DNA of 64,000 bases, from NCBI GenBank assembly GCA_029582265.1, contig CM055823.1, forward strand, positions 3,286,001-3,350,000, in the 5' to 3' direction. Made by a program: the position numbers and the translations under genes. This DNA is from Zoroaster sp. YZ-2022. Lineage: Eukaryota > Echinodermata > Asteroidea > Forcipulatida > Zoroasteridae. Positions 21,883-33,801 of the stretch are shown here, in pieces (within the stretch, counting starts at the first letter, position 1; each line of letters opens with the position of its first letter). Under the pieces are notes generated by a model. That model was not told the DNA's origin. It worked only from the letters and a program-made list of their open reading frames with translations, and searched no databases.

Positions 21883-23036
21883 TATCGTAATGAGGAATGT
21901 CCCCCAAATATGAAAAATGGAGATATGCATACATCATAACGAGCATTGAATGGGCTTTCCAATGAAGCCAAACATAAATGTGTCCCTTTTTCTGTTCCAA
22001 AGTTATTAAACAAAGAAGTTGAGATACTGGTGGGATTGTTACAAGCGTTTTATGAAAGCGGGTTTTTAAAAATGCGCACTGCGAACAAAAACAAATGTTT
22101 GAACTTGCGCTGCGTGTATTACATATGGGTAGCACTGTATATAGTATCTGAACTTGAGCGAAATAACTTACCGTGGCAATAGTAATCTTCGGGAAGGCTA
22201 GAATCTCAAAAATTTAACAGGCGTATGGACCATGTCTTTAAGAATACTCTGTGAAAGTTTAACGTCAATGCTCAAATTACTTTAGAAGTTCTGGGTCTCT
22301 GAATGTTTGATAAACAAACACCGTCAAACAACGATCATGCGTGTACATGAAGAGCGTAACGTATACTACTATACAATGCATGACCCGATTGGCGGTCGCT
22401 TGATCCCATGCCCAGTGCATGTGCCGTGCACATTTACATGTCGCTGACATATGCAAAGGTACGCGAAAGCACACAGTACAATCAGGCGGCAGGCTGCGCT
22501 TAAACCGCCCACTTTGGCACTTGTCTCGTCAATTCGGTGAAACATCCAAACTGCGCAAGCTCAGTAACCCGTTGACGCACTTTAGGGTCCAATCAGCTCG
22601 CTAGAACCCTACGGCGTGAAGCTTAGACTTAGCAACAAGGAGACTTTCTGTATTAGGTTTTTGGGCGCTTATCTTATTATTCAGTATTCAGACAGTGATG
22701 TCATTGCTACAGTTACAGAGGTCACATCATGACCTTTCAAATAGTACCAAACATGCATGTTAAATGATAATGGCGCGGCTCGATATGGCGCTTACAAAAG
22801 GAGTTCAAACTCGTCTTTTTGGAGCTAACGAGGACGATTTGCAACAAAAATGGACACAAACATGCTTGAGAAAAGGTCTTTATTTTCTACTTTATTGATA
22901 TTTTTCTCAAAAAGTAAAATAACACACACAAACTTTGATATTTAATGTACCTTAATACACAAAAATCTCAAAATCGATTTCAATGCCATTTTTTTTACGT
23001 TATGTGAACTTCAGGGGGACATTCCTCATTACGATA
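21883..23036. mobile_element. TIR element, ends TATCGTAATGAGGAATGTCC, 1154 bp
   Basis: A 23-bp perfect inverted repeat (first 20 bases TATCGTAATGAGGAATGTCC, then three Cs) brackets 1154 bp present only in this copy of the module. The other copies (for example 44960-45040) have a short uninterrupted sequence here. The interior has no transposase frame. No target duplication can be assigned because a little flank was lost at insertion or later. Confidence 0.75.
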
Positions 23037-23230
23037 AATTTTATGTATAAATTTTAAAGGAAATTATTTCACATGACAATGAGGACAGCCAGTAAGTTTT
23101 GAAGAATTGTTGAATGTTTTTTATTTTGTCAAAATTACCTTTTTTATATGAACATCACCTAGCACTCCAACCTTGTTATTAACTTGAAATAGTTATTGCA
23201 TAATTTTATAATGATTTTTGTATTTTTCAG

Positions 23231-23377
23231 GCAAATTTGTCAATATTCCACTGGAGATTGACAGCCAAGTAGCTGTCTTTATTCCCAAGACCAATAGACA
23301 CATCCATCGTCACTTTCAAGTGGCTCTGTGTGTACGGTGCTCAAGATGGAAAGTTGATCCAGAGAAAAGAACTAAAG
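23231..23377 (+). CDS. Exon KFVNIPLEID of the downstream module (copy 1, intact)
   Basis: A 147-bp exon after acceptor GTATTTTTCAG and before donor CTAAAG|GTACTG, phase 1 in and 1 out. It encodes KFVNIPLEIDSQVAVFIPKT then NRHIHRHFQVALCVRCSRW and DPEKRTK. The basic, cysteine-bearing RHFQVALCVRC segment is well formed, but I do not recognise the family. It joins the GQGGYAR frame of the exon at 21517. Copies are 45227-45376 (one extra Val codon) and two damaged reverse copies (47431-47570, 62369-62520). Confidence 0.5.
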
Positions 23378-23391
23378 GTACTGTAGATAAC

Positions 23392-23765
23392 CTCCTCCCG
23401 TCCAACCCCCCCTCCCGTCCAACCCCCCTCCCATCCAATCCCCCTCCCATCCAATCCCCCTCCCATCCAACCCCCTCCCATCCAACCCTCCTCATCCAAC
23501 CCCCCTCCCATACCACCCCCCTCCCATCCAACCCCCCTCCCATCCAACCCCCCGCCCCTCCAAACCCCCCATCAGACCCCCTCCCATCCAACCCCCTCCC
23601 ATCCAACCCCCTCCCATCCAACCCCCTCCCATCCAACCCCTCCCATCCAACCCCTCCCATCCAACCCCTCCCATCCAACCCCCTCCCATCAAATCCCCCC
23701 TCCCATCAAACTCCCCTCCCATCAAACCCCCTCACCATCCAACCCTTCCCCATCCAACCCCCCTC
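23392..23765. repeat. C-rich 14-15 bp minisatellite in an intron, ~25 units
   Basis: Units of the form CCCCTCCCATCCAA start about 15 bp after the donor of exon 23231-23377. The minus strand is a run of GGG/GGGG blocks with short spacers and could form G-quadruplexes. Reverse copies lie at 47225-47420 (about 13 units) and 62310-62355 (about 3). The left-arm copy (45377 onward) has none. Confidence 0.9.
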
Positions 23766-24519
23766 CAAGTTACTGAAACAATTTTTAAAACGACCATAAC
23801 AATTTTTAAAACAACTAAAACGTCCTTTTAAAAAGTTGACTTTCATTTCTAATTTGTCAAAATTATTTGTCCTTTTTTGATTATTAATTTTTATTTTAAT
23901 TAACAGACCTTAAAGTCTGTGAAAATTTAATTTGATTGAGTATAAATAACAGTTTTACATAACACCTACTTAGTGTAAAGTGCAAACAAATTATTTTTTT
24001 GTAAGAAACTTTATGTAATATTTTTTTTTGGGGGGGGAGGTGAACAAATTGGGTTTTGTTCTTTTAAAATTTGCACTATAAGTAGGGTTTGAAGCTTTGC
24101 ATGGTGGAAGTGCAGTAGGAGTAAGGTTTGAGGTAGTACCATGTTTAATCTCTACAGAGCTTACTTCAAACCTTACTCACATTTGTACTAAGATCCATAT
24201 TATGGATGCCTAAAATCAGAGTTTCTTGGGGCTTACTCCCCTAGCTGGACCTCTATCAAGGGCTTTGCATGTATGGGTTTGCTTAACTCTAGAAATGTAT
24301 TTACAAAATCAACCCACTGAATACTAAACCTGAATACGCCATATTGTGCATGGACTGTATTTTGATATGTCATAGAGGTTTTGTAATGTATTGGAAGGTG
24401 ACATAAATTTGTTGACATTTCACAACATTTTCACAGGGAAAATCACAAGTTATAAAGGTTAAAATGAATTTGATTTCAGCTCCAATATTTATTCAATATT
24501 CTTTCCATCTTATCCTCAG

Positions 24520-24720
24520 GACACAAAGCCTTTTGAACCGAGCCAATCTCATAGCTCAACTGATGAACACCAATTTACACTTTTCCCAGATGGCGGAAGT
24601 TGTTGGGGTCCTGCCCAACACCACGAGGGGCACAAGTTGTCATTGACATGTCAGGCGGGGAACATGTGCCATTTCTCTAACAGGTTTCTCACTGATTTTA
24701 CCAGGAAAGTGATTTGAAGA
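24520..24720 (+). CDS. Possible terminal exon of the downstream module (copy 1)
   Basis: Acceptor TTATCCTCAG precedes GACACAAAGCC. Joined in phase 1 to exon 23231-23377 the protein would end GHKAF and then TGA. Another frame is open further (NLIAQLMNTNLHFSQMA, then VLPNTTRG) but needs a different phase. The copy at 45602 gives the same GHKAF-stop. Either this is the true C-terminus with the rest as 3' UTR, or the frame is damaged in both copies. Confidence 0.35.
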
Positions 24721-24954
24721 GTGCGGTAACCATACCCATAAGGGTTACTGTGTAACTTTAAGTGTGTGACTTTATCGTTTAGTTTTGCAGTAACACCATG
24801 TGTTTATCTCAACTATTACTGAAGCTGAGGTACAGGTTCTAAAAGAATTGTCGCACAACTCTTACCTCAACCCAACCGTTAAGTGAGAAAGGTTCAAGGG
24901 AGAACCAATGTCCGAACGCTTCGTTTTCTCTACTGTCGATATAGAAAGTGAGAA

Positions 24955-25135
24955 ATATGGTTCAGGAGAACCATGGGGACTTCACGAGTTAATATGGTTC
25001 AGGGAGAACCATGGGGACTTCACTTGGTTAATATGGTTCAGGGAGAACCATGGGGACTTTTCACAGGTTATTATGGTTTAGGGAGAACCATGGGGACTTA
25101 CATGAGTTATTATGGTTTAGGAGAACCATGGGACT
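24955..25135 (+). repeat. ~39-bp tandem repeat, ~5 units (ATGGTTCAGGGAGAACCATG)
   Basis: The unit contains the imperfect palindrome ATGGTTCAGGGAGAACCATG followed by GGGACTTCAC and GGTTAAT. A reverse motif (ATGGTTCTCTCTGAACCATA) follows at 25183. The left-arm equivalent begins at 46046 and runs into the second N gap, so the array may be why assembly failed there. Confidence 0.75.
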
Positions 25136-25139
25136 TCTG

Positions 25140-26590
25140 GAGGTTATTCTCAAAGTTTTGATTAGCCTGCTCTAATCTTCGTGATGGTTCTCTCTGAACC
25201 ATATTTCTCCTTAGCTACCATTGGCATACACACTACCCTGTTGCTTACCATTGGCGACTTTATTTTTTTCCGGTCCCCGTGCGGTTTATTTTTCAGTGAA
25301 AATCTGAAAAATTATAGCCATTAATAATTTTTGTCAATGAAACTAAGTTCGGACAACCAAATAAACACCTTTACTCATTGACATTTTGAGAATTAAATGG
25401 CTAGGTTTTTAATTCACGGTTGTTTGTTCCAGCACAATTAGACCATTTGCAAGCTCCCGATGCAGCGGCCTGTGCGACCAGCGCCCGGTCGAAAAGACGG
25501 CATACCTGGAGAGAGATCGAATGCCTCGTAAACAATGGATGTAAAAACGTCTTTACAAATGCTTGGCTGGTACATCAAAGGAACAGGTCTTGGATAAGGG
25601 AAGCTGTCATAAGTACTTTAGTCGGCCTTCTGACTTTGAGAACATGACTCGGGCGCCCGGCTGGCTGAGCGGAGCTATCGGTATGACGGCCCAGAAGTGT
25701 ATAACAATGGGAACAATAGTGTTGCTTAATTCCGAGGTTGAGCAAGAATTACAAAAGATCTCGGCGGGTTGCCAGCCGCGCATTTCCTTCTTTCATTCTA
25801 AACAGTTTGCAGCTCACAAAGCAAATATGTATGGAACTCACTTGTAGCCAATTCGTGGCGGTGTATCAATGTTCATTCCCTTTTAAAGATACAAACTATA
25901 TTTCTAGATGTAATGTATTTATTTAGTTTCTCTTACAGATGCAGGGATTGTCATGGCGACCGAGGAAAATATTTAATACAAAAATGTCAAGAAAATTACA
26001 GCTTAAACCCAGAATGGACCTAAACTTGAACAAAAAGGCATTTTATTTTTTACCATTTACGATCATATTTATTTTACCTCCACAAAAGTAATATAATATA
26101 TATTTTTCTATACGGAGACCCTTGTATGATCCCTTGTTTTTATTTTATAAATTTGACGTAAGGCATGACTCCACTCCAGATCCAATATCCATTGTATTTT
26201 TCATTACAGGCCGAATTTCTTTAGAAACATGACACCCTTCTTAATTCGCCCTTTCTCGAATACTTTTTATCTTTTAACGACGCAGACAAAGTGCAGACGG
26301 ACTTTTGCTACAATTAAACTGTCGATCATTCTTGATGAGTAGGCAAAATAGATACATCACACTCATTCGGTTTTTGGCATTAGCAAAGACAACTTATATT
26401 TATTATAAAATTGATAAAGGACTATACATTGATGATGTCCATCATACAACAAACATGGAAAATCAATCACAAAATATGATGTTAAAAATTACTTTGTTGG
26501 TCCTCAAAAGGACCGGTTGTTTTGAAATCCAAAAAATTAATCACAATTATAAAATTAAACAAATCATATAATAACATAAATTTTCTATAA
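25140..26590. other. Single-copy stretch, weak open frames only
   Basis: A plus-strand frame (25420-25647) after TTTGTTCCAG reads KRRHTWREIECLVNNGCKN and later NAWLVHQRNRSWIREAV. It has a protein-like composition but no family is recognised and no donor is clear. The remainder is AT-rich DNA with nothing supported. Confidence 0.3.
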
Positions 26591-27176
26591 ATGTTATCGT
26601 CTTGGGTGCACCTTCTTCCGATGGTCATCCTGGTCTTTCTGGCTGGTGAAGACGTGCCCACATCCGGCTTCACACCTTCCAAGGGACTTCTCCTGGAACA
26701 GCGGCATGTGTTCACCGTCGTCCCCGTCACCACCCGGCAGTCGTCCCGTCTCCACCCGGCAGTCGTCCCGTCACCACCCGGCAGTGGTCCCGTCACCACC
26801 CGGCAGTCGGCCCGTCTCCACCCGGCAGTCGTCTCCGCCCGGTTGGACTTAACCTCAGAACATATAGGATTGTCGAGGAAATCTGCAAAACCAAGTTACA
26901 TAGACTTGGACTCTGGCGACATATTGATCGATAAACCTGAGACAGCGGTGCATATCATGAACAAATCTGATTTCCTTGATGTCTTTGACAAAGTTGACAA
27001 CCCAAAGGATTTTGTTCTAAAATTAGTTGCAATGAATTGCTTGCCGAGGAGGAACTTGCAGTGATTGTAAGGGATTGTTCACCGATGCCATTTGCATTGG
27101 ACAATGAACCAATACTTTCATCAAGGGAGACGGCAATAAGGCGTTTATCCAGCTTTCCTCCCTCCTTTACAGTATG
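26591..27176 (+). pseudogene. Unrecognised protein fragment with an internal 22-bp minisatellite and a likely frameshift
   Basis: A 157-codon frame (26591-27064) starts with a hydrophobic stretch MLSSWVHLLPMVILVFLAG. It then crosses a repeat (26723-26845) in which CCACCCGGCAGTCGTCCCGT recurs, giving TRQSSRLHP-like units. It continues as KPSYIDLDSGDILIDKPE and DFLDVFDKVDNPKDFVLKLV. It then stops, but shifting by one base at about 27035 the frame goes on as AEEELAVIVRDC, then MPFALDNEPILSSRETAIRR. The join DFVLKLVAMNCL to AEEELAVIV is loosely like a BEN domain; that is a weak impression. The 22-bp array probably interrupts an older coding sequence. Confidence 0.35.
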
Positions 27177-28489
27177 AATTCAGAAAAGTTTTCTTTGCTG
27201 ACAGGACGAGCGTGCGACATGGCATTTTTTACATACAAGTATTAAGGGACGGGTATCAAACTATTGTGTTTACATCGCGTATTACACTTTCCCGGTCTAA
27301 CACCCAATCCACGGCCGCTGGTCTGGCAACCGAACAACAGTGCACATGGGCTGTTCTCACGGTTAAGCACGTCCCGCTCGCTGTATGTATTTGATATCAA
27401 GACATGAGGGAGGCATGGTGGGATATAAAGTACCATCCAAGCAACTTACTGTGCTGGCGGCCGGGCCGATGCACATCATCAGGGGCGGCTTTTATACGAT
27501 GGATGCGTGATCGAAAGCGTATGGTATTCAAGTACACAGACACGTAGCCTTCACGATATTTGTTTTATGCAATTCGTTTTCTCGACACTAAAATCAACTT
27601 ATTTTATTAATTTTTCAAATATTCAGACCAATGTTTTAATATTAGTGGCCGGGCTAAAAAAAAAGAAAAAAAAGTCACGGATTTCCAATTTTTTTTTTTC
27701 GATTTTTCAACAAAATAAGTCGCCGCATCCGTAAACCAACTAATAAAATTGGAGCAGCCACATGGTTGTTACCATCTACCTATAAAAGTGTGCAGAAATG
27801 ATTACATATTTCTTTCTCTTGAGAATGATTCTGATCACACATTTATTAAATATGTTTCTGTTTTTAACACTCAATATTTATTATTTTTGAGGTGCAGTAC
27901 CCAGGGTTTCCATTTCTTCGTGGCAGTGCTTCAAAGACCTGGATGCTCTGATTTCTGGAAATGTCGGCACCACACCTGACACAAAACAACCGTGGCGGAA
28001 AATTTGGACACCTGAAAAAAGTGGGCGTATTATGATGAGGACTTTGACTTTTGACCAATCATGTTTACAAATACTCACCCATCTACTATCTTGTTAATTG
28101 ATTGGACATTTTTCTAATCTGGTGATGTATGAGCAAAAATAAATATATTTAAATTCTTTAAATACTCTGTCGGCATCGCTAACTTATCTAACGAAGCACA
28201 TTGTTTGATTGCAACCCTGTGCTGTTATGGCAATATCATGGATTTCACCCAAGGAAAAATAACAAGTGCCTGATCATCTAGTCCTTCTTGAGCTGAAAAT
28301 TATCGTTACTTATTTCATTGAGCTAAATAATGATCAAAGTTATCTTGGCAATCCTTGAAAATGATTTATTAAAATTACGAGATAAAACTGACCTGGGTAT
28401 TAATTCTTCATTAAACACGATAGCCGTAATAGTTTTTCACAGTTAAGACTGGTTCGGTTTGCTTCAGTGATTTTTTGATCCAGGCTGGG
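27177..28489. other. Single-copy non-coding stretch
   Basis: No exon, array or inverted termini that I can support. Contains an A/T-homopolymer hairpin at about 27655-27705. Confidence 0.4.
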
Positions 28490-28700
28490 CTGGCTGCGGC
28501 GCGCGCGACCCATCCCAAGTAGACTGTTTATTGAGCTCATTTACATATCAAAGGGCTTCCCAATAGTGGGTACGATTTAATGAGCTGTGTGCCTCGGCAG
28601 CGGCGCCAGCAGTAAATCTTGTGGTTTTGAAGCAGTTCGGCGGCGCCGCTGAGCGCCGCGGCGCACCGCAGCACGCCGACTAAAATACTTTTGACGGCTT
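28490..28700. other. GC-rich, CpG-dense patch
   Basis: CTGGCTGCGGCGCGCGCGAC and GGCGGCGCCGCTGAGCGCCG stand out from the AT-rich surroundings. The second is an imperfect palindrome of GCGCC words. Most animal genomes of this type lack such islands outside promoters or foreign insertions. No coding frame is convincing. Confidence 0.4.
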
Positions 28701-29070
28701 CCCTAAAGGGATTAGGCAAAAATCAACAAAAAGAGTGAACTCGTTCAGTATTTGCAGTGCATTTTGTCCGGGGCCACCGAACCGTGACCCCATGGACTCC
28801 GAGAAACGATTGCGTGTATACATCAGCCGCCCACTGACGGCCGCGCCACGTATGGCGTGTTGACAAGTCTCCCGGTGACACACACAAAAATCAGAATGCG
28901 TGTTTAGACGCTCTCCGATCCGCTGCACAAAAAAAAAATTGCATGTACACGGCATCTGAAGCGAACTGGTTAAGAGAAAGTACAACATTGGATGAAGCCA
29001 CTGTTATTCATAACGTTATATCATTTGAATCTTTATTTTAAAAAATCAATCTGTTTGATTCTGTTTTCAG

Positions 29071-29173
29071 AGCAAGGACAAGTGTTATGCATGTCTGAGG
29101 ATTTCATCGCCAGCTCTTGCAAGGGGAGTGACTTTGACATCTGGAACATAGTCCCCCACTTCACACCAACAAG
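29071..29173 (+). CDS. Exon of an unrecognised gene (1 of 2)
   Basis: Acceptor GATTCTGTTTTCAG, then 103 bp ending at AACAAG|GTCATG, phase 1 in and 2 out. The translation is QGQVLCMSEDFIASSCKGSD then FDIWNIVPHFTPT. The phase-2 end joins exactly with the phase-2 start of exon 29341-29557, creating an Arg codon and 105 continuous codons. The donor is weak beyond GT. This region is not part of the duplicated CUB modules. Family not recognised. Confidence 0.45.
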
Positions 29174-29340
29174 GTCATGATGGGAACACACAGGTACTGA
29201 GGAATTGAAGCAAGGGGTAGAGGAGGAAGCGATCATATGAACCAAAAATGAATTGCAGGGTCATTAAATCTTTCAACAAAACTGATATATATTAAGGAGG
29301 ATGGAAAATTGTTTTTCAAGTTTTCTGTCTCCATCTCCAG

Positions 29341-29557
29341 ACTGATGCCCTATGTAAACCCACGACTCATCTTCACCATCTTTCGTGGCAGTCTCCTGGC
29401 CTGTTTTACCACCTCTAACCATCCAGACATGCTGTACCTCTACGAGGTGATGCCTGAGAGGGCGCTCGAGGAGTGGCACCTTCATCCAGACAGTGTGCCA
29501 GGTGTCCAGGAATACCCTCAAGATGTTCTGGAATTCAAGCATAAATCAGATGTCTTG
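29341..29557 (+). CDS. Exon of an unrecognised gene (2 of 2)
   Basis: Acceptor CTGTCTCCATCTCCAG and donor GTCTTG|GTATGT bracket 217 bp, phase 2 in and 0 out. The 72 codons include LMPYVNPRLIFTIFRGSLLA, then TTSNHPDMLYLYEVMPERAL and EEWHLHPDSVPGVQEYPQDV. Only this frame is open throughout. The composition is that of a globular protein, not a repeat. No domain is recognised. Further exons are not seen in either direction before the next repeats. Confidence 0.5.
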
Positions 29558-30630
29558 GTATGTATGATAGTTCTTTGCTAATCCTCAACTTCGTTAAAAG
29601 CCTTTCCATCACCATCCTTGAGTACTCATCAAGGCCCTTTTATATTCATCCCTTAGGCGGCCCTTCCCTTAGAAAATGGGAGCCCTTTTTCCCTTGTTTT
29701 CTTCCCAAAAGGCTTTCCCTTTCCTCTTCGGGGACCAAGGTCCCTTGAATTTGCCTCTCCCTCTCAGTGGGCCATACCTTCCAAGTGGTCCCTTACCTCT
29801 CTGAGGGTCTTCCACCTCTCTGATGAGAGTCTTCCACATCTCTGACCTTTACTCAAAGTGGGCATTCCCATCAAATTTGACCCTCCCGAACCAGTAGGTC
29901 CAGAGTAGGCCTGGGCGAATATTAAATTTTACTATTCGATTAATCATGTGACAACTTTATGCGAATAATCGACTATTCGCGAATAGTTGGCCAATTTTTT
30001 CCAGCGGTTTATAAAGTACTAAAACAATTGTTTGTAACATTCAGACAATAAACAAAACACATACATTAAGCTCTTTAATGCCTGTTGTTGTTTTCTTTAT
30101 TTCTTACCAAAATTGTACTCGAAATAATACATTTTTCGTAAGTGAAAATCCAATCTTGTCGAGTTTACTCTGGCAGTGTGGGGAACTTCCAGCACAATTA
30201 GCATTAACAGTGCACATAGAGCACATGCTGAAGTCACGCGCAGTTACGTTCATCCCATATCAACAGAGGGAAGTCCACCTAAACCCCATAAAATGAACAC
30301 ATTGAAGAGATCTTGTTTATATTTAAGTCGCCGTTAAGAGAAATACCAATAAGTTAACGGTCCCCCCCCCCTGTTATTTCAAATTGATTAGCCTAGTCCT
30401 CTACACAAAATAAAAAATAACCATGCAAGCAGTACGTGTTTATGCTCATGCAGGGGCCACATTTTAGACGTATTCGTTGTTTACGTCCAAAGCTTCCGCA
30501 GTGTGCCCCGCACTATGCTTAAAAACCTTTGGTTCGAGCACACACATGGTGCGTGTACACTGAACTGATTTTGTCTGACGGCCTGTCGTTTTGTGATTGA
30601 CTTATGCTCACCGCAAATTGCGTTATCATT
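29558..30630. other. Non-coding stretch with a transposon-end remnant
   Basis: TAGGCCTGGGCGAATATTAA at about 29908 followed by ATTCGATTAATC and ATTCGCGAATAGTT looks like one end of the TTCGCGAATA family also present at 18225-18755 and 32900-33390. The rest, including a C10 tract at 30362, shows nothing else. Confidence 0.4.
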
Positions 30631-30924
30631 ATTGGACAAACTTTTCTTGGGAACCAAATGGGGCGTGGCAAACAATAACGTCATGCAATAAGTGGATCGG
30701 TGGGATTTATCATTACTCATCAGTGAACCTCGTTACCTGCAAGTGCAAAAGGCAATTACACCAGCAATGCGAAAGACAGTGACCAAAGACCATCCCAGCT
30801 AACACGCGCTACGTTGGGCGGCGTCGGTGAGCGTCGGATAAGTCGGCGTCAAAAAGCGGGCGTTATGCGGACGCCGGGAAGGTCGAGTCACTTTCTAACG
30901 TTATCGTTGGCAAACAGTATGAAG

Positions 30925-31370
30925 TACAACAGGTCGATTTTCAGCGTTGGCACTGCGTGGTTATATCTGGACAACATAACGTCGGCGTACTAAGGTTATG
31001 CCAGCGTCGGAAATGTTGTGCAGTATACTGGTCGATATTCAGCGTTGGCTGGCGTAAGTATAGTGTGGGCAATATGGCGTCAGTTTTGAGTTGTGCCAGC
31101 GTCCAGCAAATGTTGTACAGTATGCAAGGTCGATATTCAGCGTTGGCACAACGTGGTTATAATAGGCAGCGTAGCGTCGGCGTCCTAAGGTTTTTGTCAA
31201 CGTCGGCAAATGTCGTGCAGTATACAAAGGTCGATTTTCAACCTTGAAGTATAATGTGGTCAATGTAACGTCGGCGTTTAAGGTTGTGCCAATGTTGGCA
31301 AATGTTGTACAGTATAACAGGTGATTTTCAACATTGGCACTGCTTATAGTTAAAATGTGTACAACCTAAC
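30925..31370 (+). repeat. Degenerate ~85-105 bp tandem repeat, copy B
   Basis: Counterpart of 16236-16770 with the same AGGTCGATATTCAGCGTTGG-type units. It lies behind the terminus CATCCCAGCTAACACGCGCT at 30795. Confidence 0.6.
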
Positions 31371-31440
31371 TGACGCACCATACGTTGTGTGAGCGTCAAA
31401 GTCCAATGGTGTTTTAATTTCGAAGAGGCAGGACATTGTA

Positions 31441-32157
31441 CACTTTAATTTTTTTAAATATCGTAATTTACGGTGAAAAGTGTGTAAATTCCACGGTGAA
31501 TTACCGTATCATCCCTTTTTCAGTGTTTTACGGCCGAAACACGTACACGGCCGCCGCTCCATTGCACTCTGGGATATCCAATATGTAAATCATCTGACCT
31601 TAATTTGACCTAGCTTTGTGCTCGAATCATTTCCAAGGTTTAAATATGTGAAAATGGGTAATTTTAAGCCATTTTCAAATATTTACTGTTAACTTTATGA
31701 TAAAAAGTTAAGATTTTGGTGTTCTCTTCTATTTTGATGTAAAAAAGTACATTCAAAATTTCAAATATTGGAATATAGATTATAATTGCATGACACCATG
31801 ATTTGAAAAGTGATTTGAAAAGACAGTATATAAAGGATACATGTTCTGAACATTAGTAACTGGAGAGGGGTCGTTGAAAAAGGAAGCAGACTACGCGTAC
31901 GTGTAGGTAAGTGAAAGACTTTGTGTAAAATAAACAATTGCATCGATTAACCCCAATTAATATCTACAGATCCATCCCATAGTAAATGCAGCATCCCGTG
32001 GACGTTTCAACCTTAACTGCTTAAATACCGTAAATAATACGTTGCCGTAGATTCATTTCCAGTTATGAAAAATACTGTACCCGTGAATATATGGAAATAT
32101 TTAAAACACGCTGCATTACGTTTGATCGGGAATTTTACTGGATTTTTTTTTACAGTG
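31441..32157. mobile_element. CACT-ended element, copy B
   Basis: Counterpart of 16850-17553, ends CACTTTAATTTTTTT and TTTTTTTTTACAGTG. Confidence 0.5.
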
Positions 32158-32165
32158 TAGGTCTA

Positions 32166-32572
32166 CCCAGCCTAGCATGCATACGTTGGCTGCGTGTGCC
32201 AGCGTTAATAACGGGGTTGACTGCGTCGTCGATTAACGTTGGCTGCGTCTTGACATTGGCCCGATGGAGAAAATAAGCGTCTGGCGGCGTCAACTGCGAC
32301 GTTGGGCCAATCATAAATATATTATGTTGTCCCAGCGTGTTACTAATACGTCATGCGAAGCGTTGGAGCGTGCCGACGCTTGGCCAACAAATACCGGCGT
32401 TGCGACGAGGGTTGGGCCGACGTCGACTAACGTTGGCTAACGTCTTCGGCGTTGGCCCGATGGAAAATTAACGTCAAGGCGGCGTCAACTGCCGGCGTTG
32501 GGCCAACTTTAAATTCTTACGTTGCTCAAGCGATGCATGATGTTATTGCTTGATATGCATGTTAGCTGGGAT
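32166..32572. mobile_element. CCCAGCCTAGCATGC MITE, copy B
   Basis: Counterpart of 17562-17925 with kept ends (CCCAGCCTAGCATGCATACG and GCATGTTAGCTGGG) and a rearranged interior. Confidence 0.6.
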
Positions 32573-33801
32573 GCTTTCCGTAGTTAATATTTATGAAAAT
32601 AAATTGACATTTTCAAACAAATCGATGTGTAATAAATAAACAACATGAAACATTCAAGTTAGTGTAAATTAATACGCAGTTGTTTAATCATTAATTCATC
32701 ATCAGTTTTCTTAAAAAACAAAAGCGTTACATGATTTTAGTGGTGTTCTAAATTTAATTACGGTACCTTCAGTTTATGCTACTTTTAAGTTTATGCTATA
32801 CAAAAATAGTTTTTACTTGGGACAAATGAGTGCACCGTTATCATCATTCAGCAGGTAACAGTCGATGCAGTCACAGCCATCCACTGCCCTGAAACTTCCT
32901 CAAAGGCACTACTCGCGGTACTATTCGCGAATACTACAATCGTGCAACTACCAGCAGTGCCTGGACAGAACAGTACAATTGGCAGCATTGCTCGATCGTG
33001 AATAGTTCACGAACCAGTTCACGACCGCAATTTTTTATGTTGTGTAAAGGCAATGCATTATTGCAGGTAACGGTCGCTGCAGTCACAGCCAGCCAGCCTG
33101 ACATGTCGGCTTTCTCAAAGGCATTACTAGTTACAAACACTACAATGCTTACTACCATGACTAGACAAAACTGTAATTGCCAGCTTAATAGGATTACTCA
33201 CAAATAGTGGTTGCGAATAGTAAGCAAACACTTCACGACCACAAGTTATGGAAGTTATGGTTTGGAAGGCAATTGGTCATTAATCGCGAATAGTTGCAGG
33301 TATTCGCGCCTGTGCGATTAATCGAATAATTCAAAAACCACGAGTATGATTAGCAACAACTATTCGCGAATAATCGAATTATTCGCACAGGCCTAGGTTA
33401 TACACTTTGGTTTTTCAACGAAAATGCATAGTGATCAACGAAAAATGCATAGTGCATTTTGAAGATAAGGGCATGTTTCCAAAATTGCACAGATGGATTT
33501 TGGAGGATTCAGGAAGGTTCCTAGCCAGAATACCTAGGGTTTTAGGGTTAATTGAGGTCACAGAACAGCTACCCCACCTCTTTTAAAATAGGGTCAAATA
33601 TATTGTTGTTGAGCAATTTATTTTTGCAAAAAAGTACTTAATAATATACGTTTCAAAACTAGCAGGTTCTTTCACAAAGGCAAAATTTAATGCCATTTAG
33701 AAAGAACCTGCTAGATTCAAACAAATGAGCCAATAACCACTATTTTGCATTTATACTACAGGTCCTTTAGATTGCTAAGCAGTTTGCTACAACTAATTAT
33801 A

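Larger units (their letters stand above)
20350..24950 (+). repeat. Downstream-exon module, copy 1
   Basis: Aligns in the same orientation with 42978-46082, in reverse with 50040-46583, and in part in reverse with 63974-62310. Shared landmarks are AACATAATTCCTGAAGCCAG, the TTAACCCT MITE, the 132-bp exon, the KFVNIPLEID exon and the GGACACAAAGCC exon. Private to this copy is a 1.15-kb TIR element at 21883-23036. Confidence 0.8.

Noticed and set aside
23218..23799. Proline/serine-rich protein, and glycine-tryptophan-rich frames on the opposite strand and at 47187-47498
   Set aside because: Frames across the C-rich/G-rich minisatellite. Only the first ~50 codons correspond to the real exon 23231-23377.
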